A stretch of DNA of 10,149 bases, taken from Comamonadaceae bacterium (lineage in GTDB: Bacteria; Pseudomonadota; Gammaproteobacteria; Burkholderiales; Burkholderiaceae_C). Below are positions 1 through 5,963 of this stretch, piece after piece. The notes below the pieces were generated by a model. It saw only the letters and a list, made by a program, of their open reading frames with translations, searched no databases and had not been told where the DNA came from. The stretch spans positions 1 through 10,149 of the forward strand of contig CANGYC010000064.1 of the NCBI GenBank assembly GCA_947457975.1, in the 5' to 3' direction. Position numbers and translations under genes: made by a program. Position 1 is the first letter of the stretch. Each line of letters opens with the position of its first letter.

Positions 1-5
1 TAGGA

Positions 6-49
6 GCCCAGTCCTCTGGGCGATCTTGGGCAAGCTTGGGCGATCTTGG
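6..49. repeat. Hairpin and 13-nt direct repeat downstream of greB
   Basis: A perfect 6-bp stem with a TCCT loop (GCCCAG/CTGGGC) lies at 6-21. It is followed by two copies of TGGGCGATCTTGG, at 17-29 and 37-49, spaced exactly 20 nt apart, with CAAGCTTG between them. The element starts about 10 nt past the greB stop codon, reading on the minus strand. There is no T-run after the stem in either direction, so a classical intrinsic terminator is not supported. It could be a Rho-dependent end region or a small local duplication. Confidence 0.45.
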
Positions 50-60
50 CCGATAGAGCT

Positions 61-612
61 CTAACCAGGGGCCGGGTAGTCCACCGACAGCACTTCGAGC
101 ATCTGCACGCCCCGTGGCGTGACCAGGGGCACCTCATCGCCCACGCGGGCCTTGAGCAGGGCCCGCGCCACCGGAGAGACCCAGCTCACCTGGCCTGCCA
201 GGCTGTCGGCCTCGTCGATGCCAGTGATGGTGACCACCTGCGCCTGGCCCTCTTCGTTGACGTAACGCACGGTGGCGCCGAAGAACACCTGCTCGCCGCC
301 GTGGTGCAGCGAGGGGTCGGTGACTTCGGCAATCTCCAGGCGCTTGGTCAGGAAGCGGATGCGCCGGTCGATCTCGCGCAGCCGCTTCTTGCCGTAGAGG
401 TAGTCGCCATTCTCGGAGCGGTCGCCATTGCTGGCGGCCCAGTGCACGATCTCCACGATGCGCGGGCGCTCGTTGTCGATCAGCTCCAGCAGCTCGGCCT
501 TGAGCCGCTCGAAGCCGGCCGGCGTGATGTAGTTCTTCCCGCCGGCTGGCAGGGGCGGTAGGCCAGGCTCATCGTCCTCGCCATCGCTTTCCTTGGTGAA
601 TGCCTTGCTCAT
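61..612 (-). CDS. greB: Transcription elongation factor GreB
   Basis: GreB binds the secondary channel of RNA polymerase and stimulates cleavage of backtracked transcripts. The 183-residue product has the two expected parts. An N-terminal coiled-coil (about 28-98) carries the tip signature WAASNGDRSEN (58-68), in which Asp64 and Glu67 correspond to the acidic pair that positions the catalytic Mg2+. A C-terminal FKBP-like domain (about 105-180) includes VFFGATV and SPVARALLKARVGDE. The KKRLREIDRR stretch and the WAAS-GDRSEN motif favour GreB over GreA. About 25 extra N-terminal residues, rich in acidic residues and proline, precede the core compared with Escherichia coli GreB. The ATG at 612 is the only good start, but no purine-rich Shine-Dalgarno precedes it; a T6 run does. 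The gene lies 30 nt behind the TerC-family gene on the same strand with no terminator between, so read-through from the riboswitch-controlled transcript is plausible. Confidence 0.96.
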   Translation of the reverse strand: MSKAFTKESDGEDDEPGLPPLPAGGKNYITPAGFERLKAELLELIDNERPRIVEIVHWAASNGDRSENGDYLYGKKRLREIDRRIRFLTKRLEIAEVTDPSLHHGGEQVFFGATVRYVNEEGQAQVVTITGIDEADSLAGQVSWVSPVARALLKARVGDEVPLVTPRGVQMLEVLSVDYPAPG

Positions 613-642
613 TCAAAAAAGAATAGCACTGGCTTCACAGGG

Positions 643-1608
643 TCAGGTGCGGACCGGAGCCTCAGGCTTGGCGGTCTTGACACTGAGCAGCATGGTCACG
701 GCCAGGATGGCCACCACCACGCCCAGGGCCAGCGCCACGGGGATCTTGTAAATGTCAATCAGCATCATCTTGGTGCCGATGAAGACCAGGATCACGGCCA
801 GACCGTAGTTGAGCAGGTGGAACTTGGCGGCCACGGCCTGCAGCAAGAAGAACATGGCACGCAGGCCCAGGATGGCGAACACATTGCTGGTCAGCACGAT
901 GAAGGGATCGTTCGTGATGGCAAAGATGGCGGGGATGGAGTCGACCGCGAAGATCACGTCCGTCAGGCCCACCAGACAGATCACCATGAACAGGGGCGTG
1001 GCGATGCGGCGGCCGTTTTGCAGGGTAAAGAACTTCTCGCCGTCGTAGGACGGGCTGACGGGCAGCATACGGCGCAGCAGCTTGAGCGCCGGGTTATTGT
1101 TCAGGTCGGGCTCCTGGCCGGCGGCCCACCACATCTTCACGCCAGTGAGGATGAGGAAAGCGCCAAACACGTAGAGCACCCAGTGGAACTGGGCCAGCAG
1201 CCAGCCGCCCACCAGAATCATGATGGTGCGCAGCACGATGGCGCCGATGATGCCGATCATCAGCACCCGTTTCTGGTAGGCCGGCGGCACCGAGAAGTAG
1301 GTGAAGATCATCAGGAACACGAAGATGTTGTCCACCGCCAGGCTCTTCTCGATGAGGTAGCCGGTGAGGAACTCCAGGGACTTGGTGGCGGCCAGGTCTG
1401 CGTCGCCCGTGCTGTCCTTGATGGCCCACCAGAACAGGCCATTGAAGAGAAAGCTCAGGGCGATCCAGATGAGCGACCAGTTCAGCGCTTCCTTGACGCC
1501 CACCTCGTGGGCACCCTGCTTGCGCAGGACCACGAAGTCCACGAACAAAGCGGCCAGCACAAAGACAACGAAGACGATCCAGAGCCACAGAGGGGCAATT
1601 GTCTGCAT
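643..1608 (-). CDS. TerC/Alx-family integral membrane protein, probable manganese exporter
   Basis: This 321-residue polytopic membrane protein has about nine hydrophobic segments. The two diagnostic TerC-family motifs are visible: EKSLAVDNIFVF (87-98) and TDVIFAVDSIPAI (216-228), whose membrane-embedded aspartates (Asp93, Asp217, Asp223) are thought to line the ion path. A basic and acidic cytoplasmic loop (about 163-203) separates the two halves. Family members such as E. coli Alx and Bacillus MeeF/MeeY are implicated in Mn2+ export, and the Mn riboswitch in this gene's leader supports that role. The start at 1608 was chosen because a Shine-Dalgarno (GAGG within CCTCGAGG, 7 nt spacing) precedes it and a membrane segment begins at once. 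The reading frame stays open upstream to 1692, but that part overlaps the riboswitch. The product could also be called tellurite-resistance-like, but no tellurite operon is present. Confidence 0.93.
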   Translation of the reverse strand: MQTIAPLWLWIVFVVFVLAALFVDFVVLRKQGAHEVGVKEALNWSLIWIALSFLFNGLFWWAIKDSTGDADLAATKSLEFLTGYLIEKSLAVDNIFVFLMIFTYFSVPPAYQKRVLMIGIIGAIVLRTIMILVGGWLLAQFHWVLYVFGAFLILTGVKMWWAAGQEPDLNNNPALKLLRRMLPVSPSYDGEKFFTLQNGRRIATPLFMVICLVGLTDVIFAVDSIPAIFAITNDPFIVLTSNVFAILGLRAMFFLLQAVAAKFHLLNYGLAVILVFIGTKMMLIDIYKIPVALALGVVVAILAVTMLLSVKTAKPEAPVRT

Positions 1609-1649
1609 GAAAAAACCTCGAGGAGACGGTGTTGAACACACCCTCAAGG
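1609..1649 (-). terminator. Riboswitch expression platform: RBS-sequestering terminator-like hairpin
   Basis: On the minus strand CCTTGAGG (1649-1642) can pair over all 8 positions, with one G-U, with CCTCGAGG (1623-1616). A nested GTGT/ACAC stem (1641-1638 with 1632-1629, loop GTTCA) sits inside. CCTCGAGG contains the Shine-Dalgarno of the TerC gene and is followed at once by T6 (1615-1610), then C and the ATG at 1608. The hairpin therefore looks like an intrinsic terminator and an RBS-blocking stem at once. Its 5' arm is also the 3' strand of the aptamer closing helix, so the two folds exclude each other. This is the expected layout of an ON switch. The pairing is read by eye, with no energy calculation. 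Confidence 0.75.
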
Positions 1650-1782
1650 TCTTGCGTGGCGCCGACGTGGCCGGGCCTGGCGACTCCGACACGAGGCTGC
1701 GGCCTCCTGTGTATTGACGGATATCGCCGCCGGCTGGCAGTCAAAGAACTTCAGTCCGGCTCGCTACTCCCCCTGGGGAAGG
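1642..1782 (-). promoter_or_regulatory. yybP-ykoY manganese riboswitch aptamer
   Basis: The minus strand carries GGGGAGTAGC at 1772-1763, the near-invariant L1 sequence of this riboswitch class, and GCAAGACCTT at about 1656-1647, the conserved L3/P1 3' sequence. The order and spacing fit a two-armed aptamer. GCCGG/CCGGC can form the P2 arm just after L1, and ACAC..GAGGC cgca GCCTC..GTGT forms a stem in the second arm. CCCCAGG before L1 can partly pair with CCTTGAGG after L3 to close P1. Members of the class bind Mn2+ and switch on Mn-export genes, including TerC (alx), UPF0016 and P-type ATPase genes. Placement directly ahead of a TerC-family gene fits exactly. The 5' boundary is approximate. 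Confidence 0.9.
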
Positions 1783-1796
1783 AGCGCCAATCGTAA

Positions 1797-1814
1797 GGGG
1801 ATGGGCAAATCCCC
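1797..1814 (-). other. Perfect 6-bp stem-loop between the Trp-rich gene and the riboswitch
   Basis: GGGGAT TTGCCC ATCCCC (minus strand) is a perfect 6-bp hairpin starting 6 nt after the stop codon of the upstream minus-strand gene and ending about 15 nt before the riboswitch. Only TTACG follows, so as an intrinsic terminator it would be weak. It may separate the two transcripts, or protect a 3' end. No convincing -35/-10 pair was found between it and the aptamer. Confidence 0.4.
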
Positions 1815-1820
1815 AGCTCA

Positions 1821-2360
1821 TCAGAGGTCTTGGGATGGGCCAGAGGCACTGGCCTCACCCGAGCGGTGCCTGCGCTGGCCGGCATCCGCCCAAGCCTGCA
1901 CCCAGACCTGCCCCCATGTCTGCATCTGCCGGCTCGGCTGCTGGGTGCACCAATCGACGATGGGCTCCCAGCTCATGGCGGGCTGGCTCCAAGGCAGAGA
2001 GCCCGCCGTGGGCGCCTGGTCCATGCGCCAGTGTCCATACAGGGTAAGGGCGGCGGTCATCTGGTCCATCAGACTTTGGTCCCATTCCTGCAAGCCCCAT
2101 CGCATGCTGGCCAGGGACAGGTCGCCCAAATCCGCAGGGCTAGCAGAAGACTGCCAGTGGCGGGGTATCTCCTGCCAGCGCAAGGCCGTGCGCTCCCACC
2201 ACTGCTGCTGCACACGCTGGCCCATCTGCACCGCACCCCACCAGGCGCAGGCGGTTTCGCGCCAGGGCGTCCCCGGCGGTCCGAAAAAGCTGGCCGGCAC
2301 AAAATCATCTAAAGGGCCGCAGCCAGAAGCCGGGAGGGGGGAACGCTTTCGGTCGGGCAT
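1821..2360 (-). CDS. Hypothetical Trp/Gln-rich protein, faintly phasin-like
   Basis: I do not recognise this 179-residue protein. It has no signal peptide and no clear membrane span. Its striking feature is 16 tryptophans (about 9% of residues), many in the pattern expected for amphipathic helices, for example AWWGAVQMGQRVQQQWWERTA (39-59) and SPADLGDLSLASMRWGLQEWD (74-94). The spacing of W, Q and small residues, and the SPADLGDL stretch, are loosely reminiscent of phasins, which coat polyhydroxyalkanoate granules. That is a resemblance, not an assignment. A conserved-looking N-terminal stretch LDDFVPASFFGPPGTPW (17-33) precedes the helices. The ATG at 2360 was chosen because AAGG lies 9 nt upstream; an in-frame ATG at 2369 has no room for a ribosome site. 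Codon third positions are GC-rich like the neighbours, and the opposite-strand frames look arbitrary. It is divergent from the UPF0016 gene and ends just before the Mn riboswitch. Confidence 0.62.
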   Translation of the reverse strand: MPDRKRSPLPASGCGPLDDFVPASFFGPPGTPWRETACAWWGAVQMGQRVQQQWWERTALRWQEIPRHWQSSASPADLGDLSLASMRWGLQEWDQSLMDQMTAALTLYGHWRMDQAPTAGSLPWSQPAMSWEPIVDWCTQQPSRQMQTWGQVWVQAWADAGQRRHRSGEASASGPSQDL

Positions 2361-2568
2361 GGCGGGCATCCTTGCAGGCAGCGCATCCCCGGGGAACACA
2401 GGCCTGCTTGAAGCCGCAGTTTCTGTGCCCAGGCCAGGGGCGCACGGCCCCGGATCGCTACATTGCGTGTCAGACGATGTCCGCTGGGCATGGGCCAGGC
2501 AGTCCAGGCGTAAGCCGACCTTGGGTAGACTGGCCCGCTTTAGGCCGCCCTGCTGCACTCCTTTTTTC
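2361..2568. promoter_or_regulatory. Divergent intergenic region; possible degenerate structured leader of the UPF0016 gene
   Basis: These 208 bases separate the minus-strand Trp-rich gene from the plus-strand UPF0016 gene. On the plus strand there is CCCCGGGGAACACAGGCC (from 2387), then a stem GGGGC/GCCCC (about 2437-2451), then GTAAGCCGACCTTGGG (from 2510). The order recalls the L1 and L3 elements of the riboswitch upstream of the TerC gene, but the canonical GGGGAGTAG and AAGACC are not intact. The region ends with T6-C-ATG, the same 10 bases that precede the TerC gene start. No clear promoter and no purine-rich Shine-Dalgarno were seen. Confidence 0.35.
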
Positions 2569-3147
2569 ATGGAATCACTCCTCGTCTCCACCGGAGTCGT
2601 GGCGCTGGCTGAAATCGGCGACAAGACCCAACTGCTGGCCTTCCTGCTGGCCGCCCGCTTCAAGAAACCCTGGCCCATCGTGCTGGGCATCCTGGTGGCC
2701 ACCGTGCTCAACCATGGGCTGGCCGGTGCACTGGGTGCCTGGATCACCGCCTCGGTGAGCCCGGCCATGCTGCGCTGGGGCCTGGGCCTGTCCTTCCTGG
2801 GCATGGCCGTGTGGACGCTGATCCCTGACAAGATCGAAGACGAGGAAACCCAGGTGGCCCAGCGCTTTGGCGTATTTGGCGCCACGCTGATCACTTTCTT
2901 CCTGGCCGAGATGGGCGACAAAACACAGATCGCCACCGTGGCCATGGCCGCCCACTACAACACGCCCCTGCTGGTGGTGGTGGGTACCACGCTGGGCATG
3001 CTCATTGCCGATGTACCGGCCGTGTTCGCCGGCGACAAGCTGGCCAACCGCATTCCCATGAAACTGGTGCATGGCATTGCTGCAGGCATCTTCGCGCTGC
3101 TGGGCGTGGCCACCCTGATGGGTGCGGGCTCGCGCTGGGGGCTCTGA
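2569..3147 (+). CDS. UPF0016/Gdt1-family transporter, probable Mn2+ exporter (MneA-like)
   Basis: The product is 192 residues, the usual size for bacterial UPF0016 members, with six hydrophobic segments in two homologous halves. Each half holds the family signature: EIGDKTQ (15-21) and EMGDKTQ (114-120), whose acidic residues form the cation site. A short charged loop PDKIEDEETQ (86-95) links the halves. Relatives include yeast Gdt1 and human TMEM165 (Mn2+/Ca2+ transport in the Golgi) and Vibrio MneA, a Mn2+ exporter. The ATG at 2569 places the first membrane segment directly at the N-terminus. The frame continues open upstream but reads as arbitrary sequence. No Shine-Dalgarno is visible and a T6 run abuts the ATG, suggesting a structured leader or unusual initiation. 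The stop lies only 3 nt from the convergent ATPase stop. Confidence 0.92.
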   Translation: MESLLVSTGVVALAEIGDKTQLLAFLLAARFKKPWPIVLGILVATVLNHGLAGALGAWITASVSPAMLRWGLGLSFLGMAVWTLIPDKIEDEETQVAQRFGVFGATLITFFLAEMGDKTQIATVAMAAHYNTPLLVVVGTTLGMLIADVPAVFAGDKLANRIPMKLVHGIAAGIFALLGVATLMGAGSRWGL

Positions 3148-3150
3148 AAC

Positions 3151-5694
3151 TTATGCGTTGACCCGGCGGCTGCTCCAGCGCTGGAGCACCAGCAGCAGCA
3201 AGAGAGCCAGCAGGCCCAGAGCCAGGGCTGCGCCCACCCAGACCATCTGCGGCCAGACGAAACCGAAGAACTCCCGCAGGACAGGCACGCTGATCACGAG
3301 CGCCAGCAGCCCCAGGCTGAGCAGCAGCATGCTCCACATCGCGCGATTGCCCGGACGCAGGGCCTGGCGCCAGCCACCCGCCAGTGACCGGTTGGCCAGC
3401 ACGAGGGCAATGTTGGAGGCCAGCAGCGCCATGAAGGCGGCGGTGCGCGCGGACTCGGCCGATTGGCCGCCGTGCAGCAACCATGCATAAAAACCGGCCA
3501 CCAAGGCCAGCACGATGAGGCCCTGCAGCAGGCTCTGTCCGATCATGGCCGCCGAGAACAGCGGCGCCAAGGGGTCGCGCGGCGGGCGGTCCATCACGTC
3601 GGGCTCCTCGTCCTCAGCCTCATAGGCGATGGAACAGACGGGATCGATCACGATCTCCAGAAAAGCGATGTGCATGGGCGAGAACACCAACGGCCAGCCC
3701 ATGAGCAGCGTCAACAAGCTCAGGCCTGCAATCGGCACGTGGACAGCAAAGACAAAGCGCATGGCCTTGCGCAAGTTGTCGTAAATGCGCCGCCCCAGCC
3801 GCACCGCCTGCACGAGAGACACAAAGTCATCGTCCAGCAGCACCAGGGACGAGGCCTCACGGGCCACATCGGTGCCGCGCCCGCCCATGGCCACGCCGAT
3901 GTGCGCGGCCTTCAGTGAAGGCGCGTCGTTCACGCCGTCACCGGTCATGGCCACCACCTCGCCACGCGCCTTGAGCGCCTGAATGATGCGCAGCTTTTGC
4001 TGTGGCGCCACACGCGCATACACGGCCACTGTGGCCACCCGCTGCTGCAAGGCCTCGTCAGACAGGGCAGCAATGTCCTCGCCCAGCAGCACACCGCCTT
4101 CGGTGTCCAGGCCCGCCTGCCGCGCAATCGCCAGGGCGGTGCCGGGATGGTCGCCCGTGATCATGCGCACCCGAATGCCGGCACGGCGCAAGTCCTGCAC
4201 CGCTTGCGGCACCTGGCTGCGCAGCGGATCGGCCAGGGCCACCAGGCCCAGCCACTCGAACTCGAAGTCCTGCGGGCGGGCGGGCCAGGCATTGCCCTCC
4301 CAGCGGGCACGCGCTACCGCAAGCACACGCATGCCCGACTCGGCCAGCGCCGCCGTCTGGACCAGCGCCTGCGCACGCTGCGCTTGCGGCAAGCCGCAAA
4401 GGGCCACCACTGTCTCGGGCGCGCCCTTCACCGCCACGGTGTGCAGCGCCGCGTCCGGTGATTGCCAGACATGCGTCATCATGGGCGCGCCCGGGCTCAG
4501 GCCGTATTCATGCACCAGGCGCCAGCCCTCGGGCATGCGCATGCCCTGCGCCCGGGCCGCTTCATGCAAGGCCCGCTCCATGGGGTCGGCGGGCGCAGGC
4601 TCCGAGGCCAGCAGCGCATGGCACAACAAGGGCGAGAAGGCCGAAGGCGGCGCCTCGGTGCCAGCGCGCCAGGTGCTCGGGCCGCGGGCGTCCCAACGCA
4701 CCAGGGCCGCCACCGCCATGCGGTTGTGCGTGAGGGTGCCGGTCTTGTCGGTGCACAGCACGGTGGCCGAGCCCAGGGCCTCGATGGTGGCGGCCCGGCG
4801 GGTGAGGACGCGCTGCTGCGACAGGCGCCAGGCCCCCATGGCCATGAACACGGTGAGGATCAGCAGGAACTCCTGCGGCAGCAGGGCCATGGCCAAGGTG
4901 ATGGCGGCCAGCGCCGCGCCCAGCCAGTCGCCACTGCGCCAGACAAAGAGCCCGCCCACCACCAGGCTGAGCAGCAAGCCGATGACGGAGGCCCAGCGCA
5001 CGAGCTGGCGGGTCTGCGCATGCAGGGGCGTGACCTGAACCTGCACGGCCTCCAGGGCCAGCCCGATGCGGCCAATGGCACTGTGCGCGCCCGTGGCCGT
5101 GACCTGAGCGACGCCCTGCCCGGACACCACCAGGGTGCCGGCCCAGACCATGCAGGCCGGCGCCTGGCCCCCTGCGGACTTGGCCACCGGCAGCGACTCG
5201 CCACTGAGCAGGGATTCGTCCACGGCCAGATCGCCAGCCTCCAAGAGGCGGGCATCGGCCGGCACCCGGTCACCCTCGGCCAGGGCAATGCGGTCGCTGC
5301 GCACCAGTTCACGGCCGGCCACGCGCTGAGCGCTGCCGTCGCGCCACACCAGGGCGCGCGGGCTGGTCATGTCGTGCAGGGCTTCGAGCACCCGCTCGGT
5401 GCGCCGCTCCTGCACCACCGTGATGGCCACGATCACGGCCAAAAAACCCAGCAGCACCGCCGCCTCGGACGTCTCGCCCAAGACCATGTAGATGGCCAGG
5501 GCCGCAGCCAGCAACTGAAAGAGCGGTTCGCGGGCCACCTCGCGCAAGATGCGCCAGGCCGTGCGCGGGGGCTGGCGCGGCAGGTCGTTGGGGCCCTCCT
5601 CGGCCAGGCGCTGAGCGGCCTGCGCGCTGCTCAGACCCGTGGCCGGGGTCTCGTCGGAAAGAGGTGAGGAGGTATCCGGGAAGGCGGAGGACAT
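3151..5694 (-). CDS. Cation-translocating P-type ATPase (P2-like, Ca2+/Mn2+ type)
   Basis: This inner-membrane ion pump, 847 residues from the ATG at 5694, has the full P-type layout. An N-terminal cation-ATPase domain (about 20-60) precedes two membrane segments. The actuator domain carries SGES (164-167). The M4 segment has PQEF (273-276), the phosphorylation site is DKTGT with Asp316 the phosphate acceptor, and the nucleotide site is KGAP (423-426). The hinge has TGDHPGT (513-519) and GDGVND (585-590). Six C-terminal membrane segments follow, with M6 carrying LEIVIDP (679-685). There is no N-terminal heavy-metal-binding CXXC domain, so it groups with P2 rather than P1B pumps. Ca2+, Mn2+ or another hard cation is likely. 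Its proximity to TerC and UPF0016 genes favours Mn2+, an inference; a related Lactococcus pump (YoaB) is under the same riboswitch class. In M4 the usual glutamate of PEGLP or PEEF is Gln274. A GTG at 5760 would add 22 residues but gives an atypical N-terminus. Confidence 0.93.
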   Translation of the reverse strand: MSSAFPDTSSPLSDETPATGLSSAQAAQRLAEEGPNDLPRQPPRTAWRILREVAREPLFQLLAAALAIYMVLGETSEAAVLLGFLAVIVAITVVQERRTERVLEALHDMTSPRALVWRDGSAQRVAGRELVRSDRIALAEGDRVPADARLLEAGDLAVDESLLSGESLPVAKSAGGQAPACMVWAGTLVVSGQGVAQVTATGAHSAIGRIGLALEAVQVQVTPLHAQTRQLVRWASVIGLLLSLVVGGLFVWRSGDWLGAALAAITLAMALLPQEFLLILTVFMAMGAWRLSQQRVLTRRAATIEALGSATVLCTDKTGTLTHNRMAVAALVRWDARGPSTWRAGTEAPPSAFSPLLCHALLASEPAPADPMERALHEAARAQGMRMPEGWRLVHEYGLSPGAPMMTHVWQSPDAALHTVAVKGAPETVVALCGLPQAQRAQALVQTAALAESGMRVLAVARARWEGNAWPARPQDFEFEWLGLVALADPLRSQVPQAVQDLRRAGIRVRMITGDHPGTALAIARQAGLDTEGGVLLGEDIAALSDEALQQRVATVAVYARVAPQQKLRIIQALKARGEVVAMTGDGVNDAPSLKAAHIGVAMGGRGTDVAREASSLVLLDDDFVSLVQAVRLGRRIYDNLRKAMRFVFAVHVPIAGLSLLTLLMGWPLVFSPMHIAFLEIVIDPVCSIAYEAEDEEPDVMDRPPRDPLAPLFSAAMIGQSLLQGLIVLALVAGFYAWLLHGGQSAESARTAAFMALLASNIALVLANRSLAGGWRQALRPGNRAMWSMLLLSLGLLALVISVPVLREFFGFVWPQMVWVGAALALGLLALLLLLVLQRWSSRRVNA

Positions 5695-5783
5695 GCCCCA
5701 TTCCACACCGAATTGGCACGCATGGAACAGCTCAGCCGCAGCTCGGGCCAGTCCGAACACTCATCCATTGAAGACCCGCAAAG

Positions 5784-5818
5784 CAAAACGGGCCAGCTTC
5801 TTGTGGAAGCTGACCCGT
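5784..5818 (-). terminator. Intrinsic terminator of the tRNA-Arg transcript
   Basis: On the minus strand a 13-bp stem, ACGGGTCAGCTTC paired with GAAGCTGGCCCGT with one G-U, closes a CACAA loop (5818-5788) and runs into TTTT (5788-5785). It starts 8 nt after the encoded CCA of the tRNA. This is a textbook Rho-independent terminator, implying that the ATPase gene starting at 5694 has its own promoter. Confidence 0.9.
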
Positions 5819-5826
5819 GTGCAAGT

Positions 5827-5904
5827 TGGTGCGGCTGGCAGGATTCGAACCCACGACCCCTTGGTTCGTAGCCAAGTACTCTAATCCAACTGAGCTACAG
5901 CCGC
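5827..5904 (-). tRNA. tRNA-Arg (anticodon ACG), CCA encoded
   Basis: The minus strand folds into a full cloverleaf. The 7-bp acceptor is GCGGCTG/CAGCCGC, followed by discriminator A and encoded CCA. The D arm is GCTC/GAGT with AGTTGGATTA as loop. The anticodon stem CTTGG/CCAAG encloses CTACGAA, giving anticodon ACG. The T arm is GTGGG-TTCGAAT-CCTGC. Anticodon ACG is the arginine tRNA whose A34 is deaminated to inosine by TadA so that it reads CGU, CGC and CGA. Total length is 78 nt with CCA. It is a single gene; no neighbouring tRNA is in the window. Confidence 0.97.
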
Positions 5905-5914
5905 TGAAGCCAAA

Positions 5915-5920
5915 AGTATA
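5915..5920 (-). promoter_or_regulatory. Putative -10 box of the tRNA-Arg promoter
   Basis: TATACT on the minus strand ends 10 nt before the tRNA 5' end, matching TATAAT at five of six positions and giving a start site a few bases ahead of the mature tRNA. No TTGACA-like -35 is found at 16-18 nt; the 17-nt position reads CAGGCT and overlaps the hairpin at 5931-5950. Confidence 0.5.
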
Positions 5921-5930
5921 GCCGAAGTTT

Positions 5931-5950
5931 GGGGCTCAGCCTGAGCGCCC
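5931..5950 (-). terminator. Stem-loop after the catabolic operon, weak terminator candidate
   Basis: On the minus strand GGGCGCTCA GGC TGAGCCCC folds into an 8-bp stem with one bulged C, starting 13 nt after the stop codon of the FAD hydroxylase gene. It is followed by AAACTTC, without a U-run, so intrinsic termination would be inefficient. It lies where the -35 of the tRNA promoter would be. Confidence 0.4.
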
Positions 5951-5963
5951 AGGATCTTTCTCC

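Noticed and set aside
6..21. Intrinsic terminator of greB
   Set aside because: The 6-bp stem is perfect, but no T-run follows it on the minus strand, so only a generic stem-loop is reported.
1830..2312. Plus-strand 160-residue open frame opposite the Trp-rich gene
   Set aside because: Low-complexity Pro/Arg/His/Leu sequence typical of an antisense shadow in GC-rich DNA, with no ribosome site; the minus-strand frame has better codon use and helical periodicity.
1714..2568. In-frame upstream extension of the UPF0016 gene, which would give a 477-residue protein
   Set aside because: The added 285 residues read as arbitrary Cys/Arg/Trp-rich sequence. The family starts right at the first membrane segment, and the extension runs antisense through the riboswitch leader and the Trp-rich gene.
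3983..5667. Long plus-strand open frames opposite the P-type ATPase
   Set aside because: The minus strand carries every conserved ATPase motif; these plus-strand frames are compositional shadows.
5695..5783. A further Mn riboswitch in the leader of the ATPase gene
   Set aside because: No GGGGAGTAG or AAGACC sequence is present on the minus strand, and the space after the tRNA terminator is too short for the two-armed aptamer.
5827..5904. tRNA-Arg as an integration site of a genomic island
   Set aside because: No integrase gene and no second copy of the tRNA 3' end were seen in the window, and composition looks uniform on both sides.
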